Origin: an uncultured Gemmatimonadales bacterium
GTDB lineage: Bacteria; Gemmatimonadota; Gemmatimonadetes; Longimicrobiales; Gaopeijiaceae
Direction of reading: 5' to 3'
NCBI GenBank assembly: GCA_937983085.1
Contig: CALJKZ010000075.1
Location: 1-9,445 of the forward strand
DNA length: 9,445 nucleotides
A program made the position numbers and the translations under genes. This document shows, one piece after another, positions 1-5,710 of this stretch. The number at the start of each line of letters is the position of its first letter. Positions within the stretch are counted from its first letter, which is position 1. The notes under the pieces were generated by a model that worked only from the letters and a program-made list of their open reading frames with translations, had not been told where the DNA came from and did no database searches.

Positions 1-14
1 TGCTCTTCCGATCT
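1..14 (+). other. Illumina adapter remnant at contig end (artefact)
   Basis: The first 14 bases, TGCTCTTCCGATCT, are identical to the 3' end of the Illumina TruSeq Read 2 adapter. The 13 bases after the first T are shared with the Read 1 adapter, but Read 1 has C where this sequence has T, so the Read 2 form fits better. The adapter runs straight into an open lactate permease reading frame at base 15. It is an untrimmed library artefact and not genomic DNA, and it marks position 1 as a physical contig end. Confidence 0.88.
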
Positions 15-1142
15 ACCGCCAAGGTGGTCATCCTCCACGCCATCGCGGGGGTCCTCATGCCCACCTGGATGGTGGTCATGCTCACCCGCTTCTTCGGCGC
101 GAACCGCTCGTGGACCGAGGGTCTGTCGGTCCTGCCCTTCACCTTGCTCGGCGGTCTGGCGTTCACGGTTCCCTACGTCCTCTTCGGGACGTTCCTCGGA
201 CCCGAGTTCCCTTCGCTGTTGGGCGCCCCGGTAGGCCTGGCCATCGTCGTCACCGTGGCGCGCCGGGGGTGGTTGTTGCCGCAGGATCATTGGGACTTCC
301 CGGCACGCTCGGCGTGGAAGCCGGAGTGGATCAGCGGGCTGGAAGACGAGCTCGCCGACGTCTCGGAAGGGCGCGGAGTATCGGCAGCCTCGGCATGGGC
401 CCCGTACGCCCTCCTCGGGCTCCTCCTGGTGCTCACCCGCCTCCCGTCGCTTCCCGTGGGCACGTGGCTCCGGACCCCCGCCATTTCGTGGGCGAACATC
501 TTCGGCTCGGACATCGTCGCCACCACCACGCCCCTCTACCTGCCGGGCTTCATCCTCGTCCTCGTCGTGTTCTTCGCCGCCCTGCTGCATCGTATGAGCG
601 GGCGCGATCTGGCGGCGGCCTTCCGGTCGTCGGGGAGCGTCCTCGTCGGCGCCGGCATCGTCCTGGTCTTCACCGTGCCCATGGTGCGCGTGTACATCAA
701 CTCGGACGTCAATGCAGCGGGCTTCCTGTCCATGCCCTTGGCCATGGCGGAATGGGTGGCGGGCAACGTCGGAGCGGTCTGGCCCTTCTTCGCCCCCATG
801 ACCGGGGCCCTCGGGGCGTTCATCGCCGGGTCCAACACCGTGAGCAACCTCATGTTCTCGGCGTTCCAGTACGGCGTGGCCGAGCGCCTGGCCATGTCCA
901 CGGTCATGATCGTCGCGCTCCAGGCCGTGGGGGCCGCCGCCGGGAACATAATCGCCATCCACAACGTCGTAGCGGCGTCGGCCACGGTGGGACTCCTCGG
1001 CAAAGAAGGGTCCACCCTCCGGAAGACGATCCTTCCCACCATCTACTATCTGCTCGTAGTGGGCATCCTCGGTCTCATCGCGGTCCACGTGCTGGGGGTG
1101 ACGGATCCGCTCATGGGCGCCGGCGCCCCGCCCTCACCCTAG
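15..1142 (+). CDS. lldP: L-lactate permease (LctP/LldP family), 5'-truncated
   Basis: This is the C-terminal 375 residues of a proton-coupled lactate/glycolate uptake permease of the inner membrane. LctP-family members are about 550 residues, so roughly 180 N-terminal residues lie off the contig. The frame is open from the adapter junction, so the ATG or GTG codons near 24 are internal. Family hallmarks are a segment resembling 'RSWTEGL...P' followed by 'GPEFPSL' (E. coli LldP has the closely similar GPELPDI), then an AGSNTVSNLMFSAFQ segment that matches the LldP GSDTSSN-type re-entrant motif, and a late segment ending in TVGLLGKEG (LldP has VGLVGKES). Many long hydrophobic stretches alternate with short loops. 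The gene ends in TAG, and the VOC-domain gene begins 12 bases later behind its own strong ribosome binding site, so the two probably form one transcript. The family call is confident; specificity for lactate over glycolate cannot be read from the sequence. Confidence 0.9.
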   Translation, partial: TAKVVILHAIAGVLMPTWMVVMLTRFFGANRSWTEGLSVLPFTLLGGLAFTVPYVLFGTFLGPEFPSLLGAPVGLAIVVTVARRGWLLPQDHWDFPARSAWKPEWISGLEDELADVSEGRGVSAASAWAPYALLGLLLVLTRLPSLPVGTWLRTPAISWANIFGSDIVATTTPLYLPGFILVLVVFFAALLHRMSGRDLAAAFRSSGSVLVGAGIVLVFTVPMVRVYINSDVNAAGFLSMPLAMAEWVAGNVGAVWPFFAPMTGALGAFIAGSNTVSNLMFSAFQYGVAERLAMSTVMIVALQAVGAAAGNIIAIHNVVAASATVGLLGKEGSTLRKTILPTIYYLLVVGILGLIAVHVLGVTDPLMGAGAPPSP

Positions 1143-1154
1143 CGCGGAGGATCC

Positions 1155-1799
1155 ATGTCGGACCGACCGTCCATCGTCTGTACCTCCCACCATACCGGAT
1201 TGCCGGTGCCCGACGTCGAAGCCGCCGTGGAGTTCTACACGGGACGGCTGGGCTTCGAATCGGGATTCACCTGGGGCGAGCCCGTTTCGTTCGCGGGCGT
1301 GGACCTCGGTGAGTGTCGGATTTTCCTGTCGGAGGGCACGCCGAACCCTGATGGGTGCACCCTCTACTTCATGATCGAGGATGCCGATGCCCTGTACCGG
1401 TTCCACCAGTCCCAAGGGGTCGAGGCGGTATGGGCACCGGAGGACCAGGAGTACGGGCTTCGTGACTACGGGGTGCGCGACCTCCACGGGTATCAGTTGG
1501 TCTTCGGCCACCCGATCTACACCGTGGGGCCTCCTGTCCGCGTGGAACGAGTGGATCGAACCGTTCGGCTGGAGGCCCGGCTCGCTGCCCTCGTCGACGA
1601 CCTGGCGGCGCACAAGGGGATGACCGTGGGCAACCTCCTCGAAGAGATTCTGCTCCACACCTGCGAGCCGCTCGGCGATGGAGTCGCCAGCCCCCACACC
1701 CGTACCCAGCTCCGCTTCATCCAGGACCTCAAGGAGAAGCACGGCATCGACTACGATTGCGAAGCCAGCTACCGGTTCATGGAAACCGACGATGCGTGA
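1155..1799 (+). CDS. VOC/glyoxalase-fold protein with C-terminal ribbon-helix-helix-like extension
   Basis: This 214-residue protein has a vicinal-oxygen-chelate (glyoxalase/bleomycin-resistance) domain at about residues 10-122: an opening beta strand with His12-His13, the PDVEAAVEFYTGRLGF helix region, and a closing DLHGYQLVFG strand. The position that carries the last metal-binding Glu in metal-dependent VOC enzymes appears to be Gln114, so this may be a ligand-binding or metal-independent member. Residues about 135-169 form an unrelated module: a short beta strand (RTVRLE), a helix (ARLAALVDDLAAHKG), a turn (MTVG) and a second helix (NLLEEILLHT). That order and length match the Arc/CopG ribbon-helix-helix fold. 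A basic tail (181-214) follows. ATG 1155 has a GGAGG site at 1146-1150, four bases upstream. The gene lies 12 bases after the lactate permease. A sensor-regulator role is an inference; a plain dioxygenase, isomerase or resistance protein is possible. Confidence 0.82.
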   Translation: MSDRPSIVCTSHHTGLPVPDVEAAVEFYTGRLGFESGFTWGEPVSFAGVDLGECRIFLSEGTPNPDGCTLYFMIEDADALYRFHQSQGVEAVWAPEDQEYGLRDYGVRDLHGYQLVFGHPIYTVGPPVRVERVDRTVRLEARLAALVDDLAAHKGMTVGNLLEEILLHTCEPLGDGVASPHTRTQLRFIQDLKEKHGIDYDCEASYRFMETDDA

Positions 1800-1838
1800 G
1801 CCGGGGGCTTCCGCGGCGATCGCCGAGGGCGCGCCTGG

Positions 1839-2966
1839 TCACATGAGCCGGCGAACGACCTCGGCCGCCTGACCGGCTCCCCCACCCGCCTGCGGTCGGC
1901 GCTCCTTCGCCAGCATGGCGTCGAGTCGATCCACCCAACGACCGCTCCGAAACACGTCCGGTATCACCACCTCCGCCCCGAGCTCGTCCCGAGCGAAGGC
2001 CTCCAAGGTGGGCATCTCCCGGAAATCCGCACGGGTGACGCCCAGGAACGGAACGCCCTCACGCCACACCTCGGCCACCGTTCCGTACCCGAGCTTCGCC
2101 ACCGCCGCGTCGGCGGCGCGCATGAGGTCGGGCATGAACAGGGGGGTATCGTTGTCGAAGAGGATCAGATTGCGGTCGTTCCGCGTCGAGTCTGCACCGG
2201 TGATGAGAAAACGGCAGTCCGGGCGCTCGCGGAGCGAAGGCAGGTAGGGCAGCGCTTCGCCGTACCCGCCCAAGGTGATCACGACGAGGGGCTCGTCGGA
2301 TGCCACGCCGAGGTCGGACCTCGTCTCGTCCCGCTCCTGGCGAGGGAGCCGACTCACAGGGTCCACCAGGAGCGACGCCGGGTCCCGCCGGCACACGGGG
2401 CGGGCCTGGACGTGGGCCGTCGCGCGCCCGATCCACCCATCGAGCTCGCGGCCATGGCGGGCCAGCTCGGGAGCGGCCCCGTGAAGCGGCTCGTAGAGCC
2501 ATCCCCAGGTGAAGTTCTCCACCACGACGGACGGAAGCCCGGCAGCCGCGGCCCCCGGCGCACCCAGCGGGGCGATGTCGCAGGGCACCACCCGACAGCC
2601 GGCCTTGACGACGGTAGCGGCCAGCCGTTCGACGGTGGCCTCGTCGAAGGGCAGGAAGCGGTCGAGAGCCCCCACGGTGGCAGCCAGATCGTACTCCAGG
2701 GCCGACCGCTGACGAAACCCCACGTCGACCATCTCGTCGTGGTAGCGGAAGCAGTCGGGAAGCGAAGACTCGAAGAACCAGAGCGGCGCGGTCGTGAAGA
2801 GCTCCACCCTGCACTCCGTGGACACGTGGAGTTCTTCGAGGACTGCCGAGGCCCGAGCGGCGTGACCGAAGCCGTGGCCGGAGATGAACGCGGCTACGCG
2901 GGGCGGCTTCAACCCCCGGGTACGTACACGATGGCGGCTGGACGACGCCTCACGCCGTCTCCCCAT
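1839..2966 (-). CDS. GT-B glycosyltransferase-like protein, related to the N-terminal domain of plant L-arabinokinase
   Basis: This protein of about 375 residues has a GT-B-type two-domain pattern. A nucleotide-fold start is followed by GHGFGHAAR (residues 30-38), the glycine-rich N-terminal loop. In the middle is a VVENFTWGWLYEPL segment, and the C-terminal half has KLGYGTVAEVWREGVPFLGV, the usual sugar-nucleotide-binding region. From memory, the same landmarks (GHGFGHATR, a TNFSWDFIY-like segment, KIGYGTVSE) occur in that order in the glycosyltransferase-like N-terminal half of plant L-arabinokinase ARA1. Here there is no GHMP-kinase domain. Start choice: the reading frame is open to an ATG at 3041, but that would overlap the upstream creatininase gene by 92 bases. 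ATG 2966 leaves a 17-base overlap, and TTG 2912 would avoid overlap and give a product starting LKPPRVAAF. None has a convincing ribosome binding site, so coupling to the upstream gene is likely. Donor and acceptor are unknown. Confidence 0.8.
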   Translation of the reverse strand: MGRRREASSSRHRVRTRGLKPPRVAAFISGHGFGHAARASAVLEELHVSTECRVELFTTAPLWFFESSLPDCFRYHDEMVDVGFRQRSALEYDLAATVGALDRFLPFDEATVERLAATVVKAGCRVVPCDIAPLGAPGAAAAGLPSVVVENFTWGWLYEPLHGAAPELARHGRELDGWIGRATAHVQARPVCRRDPASLLVDPVSRLPRQERDETRSDLGVASDEPLVVITLGGYGEALPYLPSLRERPDCRFLITGADSTRNDRNLILFDNDTPLFMPDLMRAADAAVAKLGYGTVAEVWREGVPFLGVTRADFREMPTLEAFARDELGAEVVIPDVFRSGRWVDRLDAMLAKERRPQAGGGAGQAAEVVRRLM

Positions 2967-3705
2967 CGAGAGCCGCAACGATTCCGTCGGCCGCCGCCGC
3001 GATGCACGCCTCTCCGATGGCCCGGGTGGCGCCACGGGCATCGCCGAGGATGCCGTTGGGCGTCACCGACCGGAAGCCCTCGCGGAAGATCCGGTCACGC
3101 AACGCCTCGTCGAAGGCTTGGACGTGCCCCTCCGCCGCCCGGTCCTCCCGGACGAGGTCGGGGCGAATGACCAGCATCTCGGACGTCTCGGCCAGGTCGG
3201 CGTGGCCGCCCACGCGCCCGACCAGGTCCGGCGCCACGTCTCGCACCGCCTGCTCCCAGAAGCGCATGAAGCCGACGAGGTCCGTGTACGTGTCCACCGT
3301 ACACGATGGAGCCACCGCGGAGCGGAGGTCCGGAAGCATCTCCTCGAGCGGGCCGAAGTTGCCTCCGTGGGACGGGACGAGGCAGATGCGTCGAAACCCG
3401 TGACGGGCGAGACTCACCACGTAGTCGAGGCAGATGGCCTCCAGCGTGTGTCGGCGCAGGGTGATGGTTCCCGGAAACCCCATGTGATGCTCCGAGCAGC
3501 CGACCCGGATCGTGGGCGCCGCCAGGGCGTCTCCGAGGCGCTCCGCCACGGCCAGAGCGAGGGCATCGCCGCGGGCCGCGTCGACGAGGAGTGGGAGGTG
3601 GGGACCGTGCTGCTCGATGGCGCCCACGGCGATGACCACCGTCGTGCGTCCCTGGGCGATGGCCTCTTCGACCTCGGGCCACGTCATCTCGTCCAGCTTC
3701 CTCAC
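2950..3705 (-). CDS. creatininase-family amidohydrolase
   Basis: This is a cytoplasmic metal-dependent hydrolase of about 251 residues, close to the usual 230-270 of the creatininase family. Hallmarks in order are GAIEQHGPHLPLLVD (about residues 29-42), carrying the family's Glu-x-His and Asp metal ligands; SEHHMGFPGTITL; PSHGGN, the variant here of the common GHGGN motif; and GHADLAETSEML near the C-terminal third. The family includes creatinine amidohydrolase, the mycofactocin peptidase MftE, FAPy deformylase ArfB and inositol-pathway hydrolases, so the substrate cannot be assigned. The reading frame opens at ATG 3735, but that codon has no Shine-Dalgarno site. A perfect GAGGAGG at 3714-3720 sits 5 and 8 bases before tandem GTG codons at 3708 and 3705, which gives the family-like start VRKLDEMTWPEVEEA. 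The gene is first in an operon with the glycosyltransferase-like gene, with overlapping ends. Confidence 0.88.
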   Translation of the reverse strand: MRKLDEMTWPEVEEAIAQGRTTVVIAVGAIEQHGPHLPLLVDAARGDALALAVAERLGDALAAPTIRVGCSEHHMGFPGTITLRRHTLEAICLDYVVSLARHGFRRICLVPSHGGNFGPLEEMLPDLRSAVAPSCTVDTYTDLVGFMRFWEQAVRDVAPDLVGRVGGHADLAETSEMLVIRPDLVREDRAAEGHVQAFDEALRDRIFREGFRSVTPNGILGDARGATRAIGEACIAAAADGIVAALDGETA

Positions 3706-3708
3706 CAC

Positions 3709-3869
3709 TTCGACCTCCTCGGGCTGCCGGTGCATCGCACATCGTCACGACGGGCAAGTGTAGCCGCCGCTTTCGCGCGCGCCTAGAAGGCTGCCTACTG
3801 TACGTCTTCACCAGCCGTCTAGCTTCGCCTGCCGCCGACACGCCACCACCACCGCACGGAGAACGAGCC
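3709..3869. promoter_or_regulatory. divergent intergenic region, presumed bidirectional promoter
   Basis: The creatininase operon (leftward) and the acyl-CoA synthetase operon (rightward) diverge from these 161 bases, so both promoters should lie here. On the minus strand TACACT (3757-3762) matches four of six positions of the TATAAT box, with TAnnnT in place, and sits about 50 bases before the GTG starts. On the plus strand TACTGT (3796-3801) is a weaker match. I see no good -35 box for either. A GGAGA ribosome binding site for the rightward gene is at 3858-3862, seven bases before its ATG. No clear operator or riboswitch is visible. The promoter role rests on geometry, and the -10 calls are weak. 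Confidence 0.4.
3714..3720 (-). promoter_or_regulatory. Shine-Dalgarno site that sets the creatininase start
   Basis: On the minus strand these bases read GAGGAGG, complementary to the 16S rRNA tail. They lie 5 bases before GTG 3708 and 8 bases before GTG 3705. The in-frame ATG at 3735 is upstream of the site and has no comparable purine tract, so a GTG start is preferred. Confidence 0.7.
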
Positions 3870-5474
3870 ATGCGCGGCCGAATGATGGATACGCCCCTTT
3901 TGATCTCCTCCCTCATCGAGCATGCGGGGCGGGTCCATAGGGACCAGACCATCGTCACGCGCACGGTGGAGGGGCCGATTCACCGTTCGACGTGGGGCGA
4001 GGTCCGCGCTCGCTCGAAGCAACTCGCCTCCGCCCTCGTGGATGCGGGGATCGGGAGCGGTGACCGCCTCGCCACCCTGGCGTGGAATACCCACCGACAC
4101 CTCGAGATCTACTACGGCGTCTCCGGCATCGGCGCCGTGTGCCACACCCTCAACCCCCGGCTCCACCCTACGGAACTCGTCTACATCATGAACCACGCCG
4201 AGGACCGCATCCTCTTCGTGGACCTGACCTTCGTGCCCCTCGCCGAAGCCATCGCCGACGCGTTGAAGTCCGTGGAGCGATACGTCGTTCTCACCGACGA
4301 CGAACACATGCCCGACACGAAGCTCCCCGGGGCCGTCTCCTACGAGACCTTTCTGGCCGGGGGCGACACGGCCTTCCCGTGGCCCGAGCTGGACGAGCGC
4401 GATGCCGCGGCGCTGTGCTACACCTCCGGGACGACGGGCCACCCGAAGGGCGCCCTCTACAGCCATCGGTCGACGGTCCTGCACGCCCTCGGAGTCTCGC
4501 TGCCCGACATCTTCGGGCTCGCCCGGTCCGTGACCTGCCTGCCCATCGTCCCCCAGTTCCACGCCTGTGCATGGGGGCTCCCCTACGCCGCCGCCGCAAC
4601 GGGGGCGGCTCTGGTGATGCCTGGCCCGAAAATGGATCCCTCCAGCATCACCGAACTCCTCGACGGCGAATCCGTGGACTTCTGCGCCGGCGTACCCTCG
4701 GTCTTCCACGCCCTCGTCCAGCACTGGCGGACCACCGGGACCCACCCGAAAAGCCTGCGCATGGTGCTCCTCGGCGGCGCCGCGCCCCCCCAGTCCCTCA
4801 TCGAGGCTCTGGAAGGCGAGTTCGGCATCGAGTTCCGTCACGGGTGGGGCATGACCGAGACCAGCCCTCTCGGAAGCGTGAACACCCTGACCCCCGCCCA
4901 TCGTCGTCAGTCTGTTGAGGAGCGGGCGGCCTTCCAGACGAAACAGGGTCGCCCACCTTGGGGCGTGGAGCTCCGGATCGTGACCCGCGAAGGCACACCC
5001 CAGCCGCACGACGGGACGTCCATCGGGGAGTTGCAGGCCCGCGGGCCCTGGGTGGTGGACGGATACTTCAAGAGCGACGAGGAGAAGCTCACCGCCGACG
5101 GGTGGTTTCCCACCGGGGACGTGGCCACCATCGACGAGGAGTACTACGTGCAGATCACCGATCGGACCAAGGACCTCATCAAGTCGGGTGGGGAGTGGAT
5201 CAGCTCCATCGACGTGGAGAACACGGCCATGGGCCACCCTGGAATCGACGTCGCGGCCGTCATCGGTGTGTCCGACCCGACGTGGGGTGAGCGCCCGCTG
5301 CTGATCGCCGTGCCGACCTCCGATCCGCCGCCGGAGAAGGAGAGCGTCCTGGAGCACCTCTCTGCGCGTCTGGCCAAATGGCAGCTTCCCGACGACATCG
5401 TGTTCGTCGAGTCCCTGCCCATGGGGGGCACGGGGAAGGTCCAGAAGACCAAGCTTCGTGAGGAGTACGGATGA
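3870..5474 (+). CDS. fatty-acyl-CoA synthetase (AMP-forming acyl-CoA ligase)
   Basis: This 534-residue adenylate-forming enzyme activates a carboxylic acid, most likely a medium- or long-chain fatty acid, to its CoA thioester through an acyl-AMP intermediate. All core motifs are present: the ATP phosphate-binding loop YTSGTTGHPKG (residues 184-194), the adenine-binding GWGMTET (325-331), Asp417 in the TGDVATID ribose-binding motif, the hinge region TDRTKDLIKSGGEWIS around Arg432, and the C-terminal GGTGKVQKTKLRE with catalytic Lys523. Length and the LIEHAGRVH-type N-terminus resemble the medium/long-chain ligases annotated as FadD-like, but chain length cannot be read from the sequence. ATG 3870 follows GGAGA with 7-base spacing; ATG 3882 or 3885 are alternatives. 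The stop overlaps the next start as ATGA, so the following membrane glycosyltransferase gene is translationally coupled. The enzyme looks intact. Confidence 0.93.
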   Translation: MRGRMMDTPLLISSLIEHAGRVHRDQTIVTRTVEGPIHRSTWGEVRARSKQLASALVDAGIGSGDRLATLAWNTHRHLEIYYGVSGIGAVCHTLNPRLHPTELVYIMNHAEDRILFVDLTFVPLAEAIADALKSVERYVVLTDDEHMPDTKLPGAVSYETFLAGGDTAFPWPELDERDAAALCYTSGTTGHPKGALYSHRSTVLHALGVSLPDIFGLARSVTCLPIVPQFHACAWGLPYAAAATGAALVMPGPKMDPSSITELLDGESVDFCAGVPSVFHALVQHWRTTGTHPKSLRMVLLGGAAPPQSLIEALEGEFGIEFRHGWGMTETSPLGSVNTLTPAHRRQSVEERAAFQTKQGRPPWGVELRIVTREGTPQPHDGTSIGELQARGPWVVDGYFKSDEEKLTADGWFPTGDVATIDEEYYVQITDRTKDLIKSGGEWISSIDVENTAMGHPGIDVAAVIGVSDPTWGERPLLIAVPTSDPPPEKESVLEHLSARLAKWQLPDDIVFVESLPMGGTGKVQKTKLREEYG

Positions 5475-5707
5475 GCGATATCATCGGCGACTCCTCGGAG
5501 CCCATGGCCGGCAAGGCGTGGCCCTTCGGGTTGCTCGGCCTCCTCCTCTTCGCCGTGGGGGTCGCGGCGTGGCGCCCGATCCCCGTAGGCGTCTGGCACG
5601 ACGACGGCGTCTACATGCTGGTGGCCAAAGCCCTGGCCGAGGGCCAAGGGCTGGTGTACGCCGGTGTGGTCGACGCGCCCCCGGCGGCCAAGGTCCCGCC
5701 CCTGTAA
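5471..5707 (+). CDS. N-terminal fragment of the interrupted GT-C glycosyltransferase
   Basis: This 78-residue piece would be made if the TAA at 5705-5707 is real. It holds one clear membrane span (about residues 17-34) and the start of the first outer loop. That loop carries His43-Asp44-Asp45, the acidic site that GT-C enzymes use near the catalytic centre. It stops just after AAKVPPL, inside a conserved loop motif, so it cannot be a complete enzyme. Translation is coupled to the acyl-CoA ligase by ATGA, with AGGAG five bases before the ATG. Confidence 0.55.
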   Translation: MSDIIGDSSEPMAGKAWPFGLLGLLLFAVGVAAWRPIPVGVWHDDGVYMLVAKALAEGQGLVYAGVVDAPPAAKVPPL

Positions 5708-5710
5708 CCG

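Noticed and set aside
110..1312. 400-codon plus-strand frame over the lactate permease gene
   Set aside because: It is Arg/Pro/His-rich, has no recognisable domain, and is out of phase with a clear permease.
1800..1838. CGGCGATCGCCG palindrome (1814-1825) as a bidirectional terminator between convergent genes
   Set aside because: The palindrome has no loop and no T-tract on either side. It looks like a chance GC palindrome; no intrinsic terminator is visible here.
2916..2930. 15-base identity CCGGGTACGTACACG with a site near 8508-8522 as a dispersed repeat
   Set aside because: The second copy codes for conserved VYVPG in the MBL hydrolase and the flanks do not match. A match of this length is borderline expected in GC-rich DNA.
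2950..3705. Creatininase gene as MftE of a mycofactocin cluster
   Set aside because: No mycofactocin precursor, radical SAM maturase or MftF-type glycosyltransferase lies nearby, and the adjoining glycosyltransferase is of GT-B rather than GT2 type.
3819..5357. 512-codon open frame on the minus strand across the acyl-CoA ligase gene
   Set aside because: It is antisense to a ligase with every catalytic motif. It is rich in Gly, Arg, Asp and His without domain pattern, as expected for antisense frames in GC-rich coding DNA.
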